The position numbers and the translations under genes were made by a program. The notes below the pieces were generated by a model. That model was not told where the DNA came from. It saw nothing but the letters and a program-made list of their open reading frames with translations, and searched no databases. Positions 33,669-44,700 of a DNA stretch of 64,000 nucleotides are shown here, piece by piece; position 1 is the stretch's first letter; every line of letters begins with the position of its first letter. The stretch is from Hormiphora californensis (Eukaryota; Ctenophora; Tentaculata; Cydippida; Pleurobrachiidae), in the NCBI GenBank assembly GCA_020137815.1, contig CM035352.1:8238416-8302415 (forward strand). Direction: 5' to 3'.

Positions 33669-36600
33669 ATGTTACTGGTTATAGTTCTCTCAGCTGTGAT
33701 ATGCTCTTTGGGGGCTGAGTACAGTTACTCCATCCCCTACGAAAAAACGATCAGCGATTATGAGGGGATATCCTCACCAGATGCGGGGGATGAAATCGAC
33801 CAAATGGATGTACAACAAATTTCAGCACCAAACCAGATCCGCTTATCGTTTACCGGTCAGTCCACTACTCATGCTACCAACATTATATTTGTAGGATGAA
33901 AGCATGCAGTATAATAAAAAAAGCCTAGCAAGTTACTTTTTTGTCCTCAGATGACCCAACGGAGATGGCCATAACATGGACAACAAATGGGGTAACCAAT
34001 CCCAATGAGGTACGATATGGACTTGCTGAAAGCAACCTAAACAACACTGCTAGTTCCATATCCCATCAATACCAATGGGATGAAGACGAGGATGGTAACT
34101 ACGCCTACACTAGCGGGTTCATACACGAGGCACTCATGGTCAACTTAGTGCCTGGGGCTATACACTTTTATCAGGTTAATGCAGCAGTGACTTGATGTGC
34201 TGCTGTGGGTGTAAATGAGAAGTAAATGAAGATTGAATTTGGATAATAATGAGTTATGTGTATTATAATGTCTCCTTCAGATATATAGTAATGGAAAGAC
34301 CTCCGATGTGATTCGATTTATTGCAGCACCCGAAAAAGGATCTGAAACGCCCGTAAACATATTCCATATTGGCGATGCCGGTACTTTCGGGTACGAGCAA
34401 TTATAAATCACAGGATAAGTATCGGATAATTGTTTATGAGCCGCATGATAATAGTTTGTTGGGATGATATCTCCTTCCGGCTTGATCAATCAGGGACAAA
34501 ATGAAATTACGGTGTTTTATTAAACGGAACAGTTTCGATGTTACAACATCTTCCTCAGCCTCAAATTAATTTGTTTAAAGTAGTGTTGAAAAGTTTGAAC
34601 TACTTTAAACAAATTAATTTGAGGCTGAGGAAGATGTTGTAACATCGAAACTGTTCCGTTTAATAAAACACCGTAATTTCATTTTGTCCCTGATTGATCA
34701 AGCCGGAAGGAGATATCATCCCAACAAACAATTATAAATCATGCACACGAAACTGTTTTTTATCTTTGATGTGCAAATTTAAAGCATTTCATTCACCCTC
34801 TAATTCCAAATAAACTACACACAATTCTCCAATTCCAAACTCTCCTTCTCCTCAGAACTTCAGTGATGGTAACAGCCGATATGATGAACAGAATGAACAA
34901 GCAGGATTTCCACGGCCTTGTCCACTGTGGTGACATGAGTTACGCAGACAAGTACAACGGATCGAGGGGCGACTTTGCCACCCAGGTAACTAGGGTTCAA
35001 GAGACAAGAGAGCTGTACCATGATTAGAGTCAGGAGCTCAGGAGTTCAAAAGAGAGTTGTACCATGACTCAAAACTTAAAACTACAGTTACTCCAGATCA
35101 ATAACAAACTATAATCTTAACAAATTATATTCGTTGCCATAATTGTAGAAAGTTTGGGACACTTGGGGCCAGATGGTTGAGCCAGTTGCCTCCAAAATGG
35201 CCTACATGACTTCCCCGGGTAACCATGAAATCGATGTGTATGAGTCCACCAGGGAGAATGGAACAATTTACCAGAAACGCTTTATCATGCCTGGTGAGAT
35301 AATGAATATGCAGTTCTTTATGTCTGCTATTTTAACACATTATAATGTGTTAAAATAGCTGACCCCCTAATGCATTAGGGGGTCTGCATTATCCTGGATA
35401 ACCCAGATAGCTCGTATAACCCGGATATATCAGATAATCAGGCCATGATATCCCGGATTTAGATTGTCTTACGGGCTATCCTGAAAATACTTATTATCCG
35501 GGCTATCCGAGCTATCTGGGTTATCCGGGATTAATAATCCTGGATACACCATCGATACATACCCCTAATAGAATTATAACAGTCCAGCGCCCGTAAATCA
35601 GGGTCCAACACCACCTGTTGTTGTATGATAAAGCAAAAAAATGTGCTTCTTTTAATCTCTGATAATATTCCAGGAAACGAGAAGTCTTACAGTTTTGCAT
35701 TGGGAATGGTTCAGTTTGTATCTGTAAACAGTGATGAATCTGTTGATAAGGAGTCTACACAGGGAGTCTGGCTAGAGGTGAGTGATTACTTTTTTAATGA
35801 GGTTTCACTATTTAGTATTCTGATTGTTATGTCTTAGGACACGGTGTTTCTTGATCTTTCGCTAACTGATATATTGTGCATGTTATTGTATTTTCGATAA
35901 AACGGGGAACGAACCGTTACTACTACATTTTCCTTGCAGGATACCCTAAGGGAGATAAATGAGAACAGAGATAAGTATCCGTGGTTGGTTGTCTTCCAAC
36001 ATCGCCCCATCTATAACTCAAATGCGTATGTAGCAGTCGTGTTGTTTTAGTCATTCACCCACACCCCCCTCCCGCCCCGATACCCGTGTATATTTTAGCA
36101 TCACGTTAGAATCTGCTAAATTTGAAAGGGATAGTTCTGTAAGTCAACACTAGTTTCCTTAGCGCATTGGTTCGCCACACGCTCAACCCATTTCACACCT
36201 ATAACAGATACTATGCTATTAGTTTTGTCCTGGTTGTTCATCATATGTTATGTTTATTCACGACATAACTTCTCACTATGGCGGCACGATTCGTAGGAAA
36301 GCGGCATGCATGCTCTAAACAAACAAATGCATCCGCATATAATCAGCATCTGACTTCGAATGTTTATTTAGAGAGGGGGGATGGTGGGTGCGTGAGAGAT
36401 GAGAGATGAGAGATACTGCCTCATAATAACCCCTCTTCCGACGAGTAACCGCTAACCTTTCTACCCCAACCAGTAACCTCTCTCCCCCAACCGCTAACCT
36501 TTCTCTCCCGACTGCAGTAACCATGGTAATTGGAGTGGACAGAACACATACGACATTGCAGATGGGTGGCCCGAGGCTGACTATGATGGGTGGTACACGG

Positions 36601-37308
36601 CATTCGAAAACCTGTTGATTAAGTACGATGTAGACTTGCTCCTAGCGGGACATGTCCACCAATACGAGAGGAGCTGGCCAGTATGGGGACGTAATAATGT
36701 ACAAAAATCGTATAATGATGTTACCGCCCCTGTTCACATCTCGTGTGGACACGCTGGAAAGGACCTTTATAAGTATGTGGAGTATATTTGGTTTTATGAA
36801 GGAGTATGATAGTTTTTATGAAGGAGTAAAATTTAGTGCTCCTTTATAAACACACGTACCTACATGCAAGATTTAACTGCAATTGTGAATTAATACCCCA
36901 ATTATTCCCTAGATGGGAATGGGACACGAATAACACTGTTGACTCCTACTCTGATCCAGCTCCTAGATTTTCTGCTGCCCGAACTAACACGGAATGGGGT
37001 CATTGCGAGCTTGAATTTCTCAACAAAAACACAGTTCGGGTATGTTGATTGTTTAGGATACAATCTCTATATTTGCTCTTTAATTCATTAAAATGTAGAC
37101 ACTACCAGTATCATTTCCCGAGATTGAGACAAGTCTGGAAATATGAACTTACACATGCTCTTTATTTCCACAGCACACCATGTACGTTATGGGGAACACA
37201 GAGCCAAAGGAAGATGTTACAATTACCAAGAAGCGATCCTCTGCTGCACTTGGAATTCAAGCCTCTACATTGGTCCTGACCGCCGTCTTGTGGCTCATGT
37301 GGTGCTGA
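33669..37308 (+). CDS. Purple acid phosphatase A (secreted, probably GPI-anchored)
   Basis: Ten exons: 33669-33855, 33951-34174, 34281-34390, 34856-34985, 35149-35293, 35674-35777, 35940-36025, 36518-36772, 36913-37039 and 37174-37308. It starts with a signal peptide (MLLVIVLSAVICSLGA). A fibronectin-like N-terminal domain (QIRLSFTG, MAITWTT, VRYG) is followed by the metallophosphoesterase with all five metal-binding blocks of purple acid phosphatases: IGDAGTFG, HCGDMSYAD, SPGNHEI, VVFQHRPIY and AGHVHQYERS. The tyrosine in GDMSY would be the purple-colour ligand. The C-terminus (KKRSSAALGIQASTLVLTAV) is a hydrophobic tail typical of a GPI signal. It should hydrolyse phosphate monoesters outside the cell. 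Intron 3 holds a 285-bp palindrome and intron 5 several hairpins. Confidence 0.88.
34456..34740. mobile_element. Long near-perfect palindrome in phosphatase A intron 3
   Basis: Arms of about 130 bp starting TTTGTTGGGATGATATCTCC mirror exactly around a 16-base centre. CAATTATAAATCA occurs both before (34395) and after (34728) the element. The inner 37 bases of the left arm recur at 56188-56224 beside the LINE 5' end. Confidence 0.85.
35328..35533. repeat. Cluster of hairpins in phosphatase A intron 5
   Basis: A perfect 30-bp palindrome (TATTTTAACACATTA mirrored) and a perfect 24-bp palindrome (GACCCCCTAATG mirrored) are followed by a larger inverted repeat with arms GGATAACCCAGATAGCTCG (about 35394-35414) and its reverse complement (about 35508-35526). 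Confidence 0.85.
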
Positions 37309-38678
37309 TTACCAACGATATAGCACCAAACCTACATCAAATAGAAGACATTCATTTCCAGTCTGGTGGTGCCAGAGCCCGATTTGATTCTCAATGGGGT
37401 CCGCGGCGCCGGACAGTTTATGTGATCGTGGCCCAACGTGTATATTTTCTACAGTTTTTTAGATTTCATTTTTGTATTTCCTTGTATTGAACTTATCATG
37501 AAGCTTTGTTAAAAAATAAATCGTTTCTTTTATTAAACTCTACTACATTCTATGGATATAATATCACTGACTTCACATCTACCAGTTCAAAGCTGTTAAA
37601 ATGTGTTCGATAGCAAACCATCTTCGTCCCAGTAATGACAGAGGAATGCGGAAATCTCCTTGATCCTATAATACAAGTAAACTCTAATCACCATACAAGT
37701 AAACTCTAATTACCATCTCCTCCAAATTAGCAACTAAACCTCTCTGTTCCCACGTACTGACGTACAACACCAAATGCACTTCTCACGGATGAAGGTTGAT
37801 GACATATGTTCCCATATTTGTACACGCTTATCAGCTAGCCGCATATTATTACTTTTCTGAGACCGGATTTCACATTGCTAGCACCTTGAACAACACCAGG
37901 CTTTTCTCCCAGCCCAAATCTCTATACCAGGCTTACCTTGCTGGACCTGCAGAGAGGCCGCTGGTTGCAGCAGCTGTGCCATTTGGCTCGGTGGTAACAC
38001 TCGTTCATCATCATTATACATTTGGTGGCATAGGTTGAAATTATCCCGGACTGTTAAAACTTTATTTATAACACGATGGCCGCGGTAGCCCTGATTTCCC
38101 AGTACACAGAGAAATTGGAAATTTGAAACTGGGAAATTTGAAAGATTCATCGAGTGAAATTCAAGGGTTGTGTTGCCATCAGTCTCATGTTTTGACCTCG
38201 TATGTAACCTCATTTCAGTTGATTACATTTAGCCTGCTAGCTCTTCTCGCCCATAAAGTTTGAAAATGTTGCCAGTTTGTCTCCCAATAATAAGCTGCAA
38301 TGTCCGGCTGGAATCTCCGGTCCTCATTTTCTGCATTCCAGCAAGAGATCGAATTTCGTTTAGTTCGGCACTTGAAAATCGAAATATAAAGAGTTTTTTG
38401 AAGTCATGCGATCATTATATTTAATCGGATTTTAATCTGATTTACTGTTCCTTATAATTTGATTTCATATTAATCCACCTTATCAGTCTTCCTTGCATTC
38501 GGGGCACGGGATTACTTTCCGGTTTTCTAGCAAATCAGAACAATGGGGAAATTGTGCCACCCCCTCTCCCCTTCTATTCTCCTAACAAAGTTATCATAAT
38601 TATTGTCTTTTTTCCCTTTTTTGCTTCCTGATAATAACTGTCGTTCTATAATATTTCTTTCTCATTTTTACAGTTGTG
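37309..38678. other. Spacer between phosphatase A and B, with duplicated upstream block
   Basis: The part from about 38200 to 38678 is closely matched by 41300-41754 upstream of unit C, so the duplication that made B and C included the promoter. A short GGCGCC hairpin (GTCTGGTGGTGCCAGAG) at 37360 belongs to a small dispersed family also at 58220 and 59400. Confidence 0.6.
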
Positions 38679-39064
38679 ATGATGCTCCCCTCGCTCCTCC
38701 TCCTCCTTCTGGTCTCGTCTCTAGCTTTGGTACACAGTCAGAACAAGTATACAGTGGGAGATGGAGACTACTCGTACGTCATTGACTATGACAAAACAGA
38801 GGATGATTTTGAGTTCAGTTCGCCCAGTTGTGGGAAGGAGATAGATCAGATGGATGTACAGATGATCAGTAAACCAAACCAGATACGCATCTCATTTACA
38901 GGTCAGTGAATTAGAAGTACACTTCTCCAGAGTTAGAGTTGTGGTGAATAATATTGTTTGAATGGTGAGGTGCTGCATGATATCATGATTACCATGCTGT
39001 ATCTATACAGTAGGTACCTCCTCTATATCGCACAGTTTAATATTTGAAACAGCTGTTGTTTGAA

Positions 39065-39119
39065 TTGGTTATGAAATTACCCCTCAACGCTCGAGCTCCC
39101 GGGGTGACTTCGTAACCAA
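39065..39119. mobile_element. 55-bp mini inverted-repeat element, copy 1
   Basis: TTGGTTATGAAATTACCCC at the left and GGGGTGACTTCGTAACCAA at the right pair with three mismatches, all transitions. Related copies are at 41233-41292 and 42570-42634. It lies in phosphatase B intron 1. Confidence 0.7.
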
Positions 39120-39138
39120 CTGTTTGAAGAATTGATAA

Positions 39139-39461
39139 AGTGTAACCCCCATTTATTATAGTTGACCCACATATTGTAATCCCCATATATATCAGGTGAC
39201 CCACATGTGTAATCCCCATATATTAGTTGACCCACATATGTAATCCCCATATATATCAGGTGACCCACATGTGTAATCCCCATATATTAGTTGACCCACA
39301 TATCCCCATATTATATCAGGTGAGTGGTGACCCACATATGTAATCCCCATATATATCAGGTGACCCACATGTGTAATCCCCATATATTAGTTGACCCACA
39401 TATCCCCATATTATATCAGGTGAGTGGTGACCCACATATGTAATCCCCATATATATCAGGT
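39139..39461. repeat. Minisatellite carrying the intron 1 acceptor of phosphatase B
   Basis: About ten units of 30-33 bp of the form TGTAATCCCCATATATATCA then GGTGACCCACA. The last unit ends in the genuine 3' splice site (ATATATCAG then GTGACCCAAC of exon 2), so each unit repeats that acceptor and the first exon bases. Unit C has only two such units at 42008-42065. Confidence 0.88.
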
Positions 39462-40344
39462 GACCCAACTGAGATGTCACTAACATGGACTACTAACGAT
39501 GTCAGTCACATTGAGGAGGTGAGGTATGGCGTCCTGGAGGGGGATCTCAACAACACAGCCACCTCGATATCTCACCAGTATAACTGGAATGAGCAAGAGG
39601 ATGGGAGTTATGTTTACACTAGTGGGTTCATACACGAGGCACTCATGGTCAACCTGGTACCTGGTGCTATACACTTTTACCAGGTTAGTGTGTGTATGTA
39701 TATGGCTCTAGGTTATTGTTGATGGTCCTTGTCCCGGAGAGTGCTCTACGCACGGTTGCGAGGAGCTATTAACAAGTAAAACAAGGAAGTATTAGTTCAA
39801 CAGTTCCTTGTTTTACTTGTATGGCTCTAGGTTATAACTTATAGCGTACCAAACTCTGCCGTCCGAGGCTCTGAGGGACTATACCGTCTAAAGATTTAAA
39901 ACTAAAAGAAGATTTATAACATTTCTCTCTTGTAGATATTTAGTAACGGCCAACAGTCTGATGTTTTGCGATTCCTGGCTGCTCCTGAGGCTGGATCTGA
40001 TGCACCCGTCTCCTTCTTTCACATTGGGGACCATGGAACTTTTGGGTGAGTGAGATTTAATAAAGATGACGTCATACCTTATGATATTATCTTGGCTGTA
40101 GGTGTAAAAAACCATAGCTTGTCACCCCAGTTAGAACCCCAAAAACAATAAGTCTCTCCTTTGACACGACTCTTTGTTCCCAATTCTCCCTCTCTTTCGA
40201 AGGACATCTCTGATGGTAACGGCTGATATGATGAAAAGAGCAAAAGATCAAGATTTCCATGGGCTCATTCACTGCGGCGACATAAGTTACGCCAACAAGT
40301 TCAATGGTTCAAGAGGCGAACCACCCATGGCCTCCCAGGTAGGG

Positions 40345-40430
40345 CATGTCAGAGCATTGGCCTGACCCATTCTTGTTTCTCTCAAGTGTGCGAGAACTGT
40401 GGTCAGAGAATTGGCCTCCCGGTAGGGCCG
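40345..40430. repeat. Inserted short repeat in phosphatase B intron 4
   Basis: Compared with unit C, B has an extra 80-90 bp here flanked by GGTAGGGC. It contains GTCAGAGCATTGGCCTGAC and GAACTGTGGTCAGAGAATTG, words also found at 2397-2432, 31081-31103 (reverse), 46969-47012 and 56823-56845. A small dispersed element. Confidence 0.55.
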
Positions 40431-40687
40431 GTTCGAGGGTTTTACCCGCTTAGTTGGTGTTGAATAAGAAGACAGGATATATATTCATGTTTACCCCCTC
40501 CTTTCTTGACCAGTAACGACCCCCTCTAACCCCCTTTTACAGCAAGTTTGGGATACCTGGGGTCAGATGGTAGAACCACTTGGATCCAAAATGGCGTACA
40601 TGGTTACCCCTGGCAACCACGAGTTGGATTCTTATGATTCCACCAACGAAAATGCAACTATTTATCGGAAAAGGTTCATTATGCCAG

Positions 40688-41754
40688 GTATGACACATTC
40701 AGAAATCCGCCATGATCAGTGGCTTCTAAGTCCCTTAATAATTGGGCATTAGTAATTGGGCAAGGCAATTTTTTCCGCAATTTTGAGAGGCACGTATAAC
40801 TAACACGTCTTACGGCCAGCTATAAAGTACCAGAAAAGTCCTATAATAAATGTTAAGAGACCTAACACTTACTCACAGACTACACTCGCTCAGAGCACGT
40901 ATAACTAAACAGTTTGATAGAGTTTTTCCAATACCCTTAACTGTTGCAGCCCACGTACAAACAAAACCTACAATGGTCGTTCTGATCGTCTTCACTCTTC
41001 GTCTCTTTCTCAACTCGTACCGGCACCGGCCCTGGGGGAGGGTCGGACGGTGAGAAAGGGTGGGTATAGCCCGTACCGTACGTACCAAATGTAAAAGTGG
41101 GGTACAGGTGCAGACTGCAGGTCCAAGTCTTGAGATTTTCGTTGAGATTCCTGTCCAGCAATGTCGGGGCGATATCAGGACAGGTGAGACAAGCGACAAA
41201 ATCAAGATAAGATAGGATATACTCGTATGTAACTTGGTAATGAAATTCCCCCTCTGCGCTATATGCAATAATAGGGGTGACTTCGTAACCAAGTATGTAA
41301 CATCATTTCAGTTGATTACATTTAGCCTGCTAGCTCTTCTCGCCCATAAAATTTGAAAATGTTGCCAGTTTGTCTCCCAATAATAAGCTGCAATGTCCGG
41401 CTGGAATCTCCGGTCCTCATTTTCTGCATTGCAGCAAGAGATCGAATTTCGTTCGGCACATGAAAATCGAAATAAAGAGTTTTTTGAAGTCATGCGATCA
41501 TTATATTTAATCGAATTTTAATCTGATTTACTGTTCCTTATCATTTGATTTCATTTTAATCCACCTTATCATCAGTCTTCCCCACGGGATTACTTTCCGG
41601 TTTTCTAGCAAATCAGAACAACGGGGAAATTGTGCCACCCCCCCCCCTCTATTCTCCTAACAAAGTTATCATAATTATTGTCTTTTTTCCCTTTTTTTGC
41701 TTCCTGATAATAACTGTCTTTCTATAATATTTGTTTCTCATTTTTACAGTTGTG
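40688..41754. other. Spacer where the 3' half of phosphatase B is missing
   Basis: No phosphatase exons. A 60-bp mini inverted repeat is at 41233-41292, and 41300-41754 repeats the upstream block of unit B and serves as the upstream region of unit C. Confidence 0.6.
41233..41292. mobile_element. Mini inverted-repeat element, copy 2
   Basis: CTTGGTAATGAAATTCCCC pairs with GGGGTGACTTCGTAACCAAG, enclosing a short different middle (TGCGCTATATGCAATAATA). Same family as 39065-39119. Confidence 0.7.
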
Positions 41755-44700
41755 ATGATGCTCTCCTTGCTCCTCCTCCTTCTGGCCTCGTCTCTAGAAT
41801 TGGTACACAGCCAGAACAAGTATACGGTGGGAGACGGAGACTACTCGTACGTCATTGACTATGACAAAACAGAGGATGACTTTGAGTTCAGTTCGCCCAG
41901 TTGTGGGAAGGAGATAGATCAGATGGATGTACAGATGATCAGTAAACCAAACCAGATCCGTATCTCATTTACAGGTCAGTGAATTAGAAGTACACTTCTC
42001 CAGAGTTAGATGTGTAACCCCCATATATTAGTTGACCCACATGTGAAATCCCCATATATTAGGTGACCCTACGGAGATGTCACTAACATGGACTACTAAC
42101 GATGTCAGTCACATTGAGGAGGTGAGGTATGGTGTCCTGGAGGGGGATCTTAACAATACAGCCACCTCAATATCTCACCAGTATCACTGGAATGAGCAAG
42201 AGGATGGGAGTTATGTTTACACTAGTGGGTTCATACACGAGGCACTCATGGTCAACTTAGTACCTGGGGCTATACACTTTTACCAGGTTAGTGTGTGCAG
42301 TATATGGCTCTAGGTTATAACTTAGAGCCGTCTGAGGCCCTGAGGGAATGGACTACCGTCTAAAGATTTAAAACTAAAAGTTTTATAACATTTCTCTCTT
42401 GTAGATATTCAGTAACGGTCAACAGTCTGATGTTTTGCGATTTCTGGCTGCTCCTGAGGCTGGATCTGATGCACCCGTGTCCTTCTTTCACATTGGGGAC
42501 CATGGAACTTTTGGGTGAGTGAGATTTTATCAAGATGACGTCATTTTTCCGGCACCTTGTGATATTATCTTGGTTACGAAGTCACCCCTTTTATTGCATG
42601 AGCTATTATAACGGAGGGGTAATTTCATTACCAATGATGTTATCTTGACTTCTGCAGTAGGTGTAAATGTTAAAACCATAGCTTGGCACCCCAATTAGAA
42701 CCCCAAAAACAATAAGTCTCTCCTTTGACCTTTCCACGACTCTTTATTCCCAATTCTCCCTCTCTTTAAGGACATCGCTGATGGTAACGGCTGATATGAT
42801 GAAAAGAGCAAAAGATCAAGATTTCCATGGGCTCATTCACTGCGGTGACATAAGTTACGCCAACAAGTTCAATGGTTCCAGAGGCGAACCACCCATGGCC
42901 TCCCAGGTAGGGCCGGTTCAAGGGTTTTACCCGCTTACTTGGTGTTGACTAAGAAGATATATTCATGTTTACCCCCCTCCTTTCTTGAGCAGTAACGACC
43001 CCCTCTAACACCCTTTTACAGCAAGTTTGGGATACCTGGGGTCAGATGGTAGAACCACTTGGATCCAAAATGGCGTACATGGTTACCCCTGGTAACCACG
43101 AATTGGATTCTTATGATTCGACCAATGAAAATGCAACTATTTATCGGAAAAGGTTCATTATGCCAGGTATGACACATCCAGAAATCCGCCATGAGCGGCT
43201 TCTAAGTCCCTTAGTAATTGGGCAAGGGCATTAGATATAATGTAGTTTTTTCTGCAATGGTATCCCAACTGTCAGGTAACGAGCGATACTACAGTTTTGG
43301 TGTAGGAATGGTTCACTTTATCGCTGTATCTACAGATGAATCAATCGACAGCGAATCAACTCAAGGGGTGTGGTTCGAGGTATGCTACTTTTCTTTGTTA
43401 TGTTCTAATCCTCCATTTACATTTGTCGGGCGGGGCGAAACAGGATCTAGCTAGGCAATTGTAGCTACTATCATGGTAGCAATTAGCTACTACCATTCGT
43501 ATGGCTGTGGCTATGTTATTAGTTATTGCAGTAGGGTAGAAAGGGGTAAAATGGCACACGGGGTAAAATGGCACATGTATGGGGTAAAATGGTCCTAGTT
43601 ATTACATGTAGTCACGTGACTTTTTCTCCAGCGGAGACCTGCTCGTTCTGTTCCGAATTTTTGCTTTAAAACTGCTGTAATTTCTGTTTGAGTTGGCCGA
43701 TTTTAATTTTGCAAAAACTGCCAGTTAGGGTTTTTATCCTTCTAAAACTTGGTATAAAAATTTTTCAAAAAACCCACTATTAAGTTGATTAAATTGTCAA
43801 ATTAGTCAAACTGGGGTAAAATGGTTCACCCTCGCTGGGGTAAAATGGTTCACCCTGGGACCAATGAAATCGAGCCTCCAATACCACGTGATACCAACTG
43901 GGGTAAAATGGTCCAGCACACTGGGGTAAAATGGTCCAGCAGAACAGAAATTACTGAAGATAACATGGACCATTTTACCCCAGTGCTCTAACAACACCAG
44001 GCACGTGATAAAAATCGAGCAATGCTATTGGCTGGACCATTTTACCCCAGTGCAAAATTTCCAAAAAAAGCCCTACCAAACTTTTTGAATTGATTAATTA
44101 AGCTATTAAATAAAACTTTCAGATTTTAAAATTTAGCTCGTCTGAAAGGAAAACGTTTCATTGGATAGCCTATATAATTTTTTTTCTTCTTCCTGTATAA
44201 ATTGAGTATTTTAGAACCTAAAACGTTAGAAAGTGAACCATTTTACCCCATTCTACCCTAACAAGAATGTATTCTGAATAATGAGTTCAGAGCAAGAATG
44301 TAGCATTGAGTTTTACAAAATGATGTCACCCCCTCCCCTCCCTTTAGCAAACCCTGAAAGAGATCAATGAAGACAGAGAGACGTGGCCGTGGGTTGTTGT
44401 TTTCCAGCACCGACCCATATACAACTCAAACAAGTAGGTTTCAGCTAGATTAACACATGCACGATCTATACTAATAGCCATTGAATGACTGAATGAATTT
44501 GTGTGTTTTGCCTGTTTTGTGATATGAAAACCAACTTTTTTGTTGTTCTTGTTTCACTTGAATTTGTCTAGCAGCTGGTCTTGACTGAATTTCCCTGCAC
44601 AGCAGCTACCACTCTTACCCTGTCCCACCCAGGAACCACTCTCACCCTGTCCCACCCAGGAACCACTCTCACCCTGTCCCACCCAGGAAACACTCTCACC

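Larger units (their letters stand above)
38679..40687 (+). pseudogene. Purple acid phosphatase B, 5' half only (3' exons missing)
   Basis: Five exons are intact and close to unit C: signal peptide exon 38679-38904 (MMLPSLLLLLLVSSLALVHS), about 39462-39684, 39937-40046, 40204-40338 and 40543-40687, ending at FIMPG. Metal blocks IGDHGTFG, HCGDISYAN and TPGNHELD are present. The following exons (GNERYYSF, VVFQHRP, GHVHHYER and the GPI tail) are absent before unit C begins at 41755. The region 40690-41300 is unrelated sequence. So B is a partial duplicate that cannot make a complete enzyme, unless its exons splice on to those of unit C. That fusion would be in frame but skip over C's own first exons. 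Confidence 0.75.

Noticed and set aside
42892-42935. Possible tRNA B box (GGCCGGTTCAAGGG) in phosphatase intron 4
   Set aside because: It is native intron sequence shared by B and C, without A box or tRNA folding.
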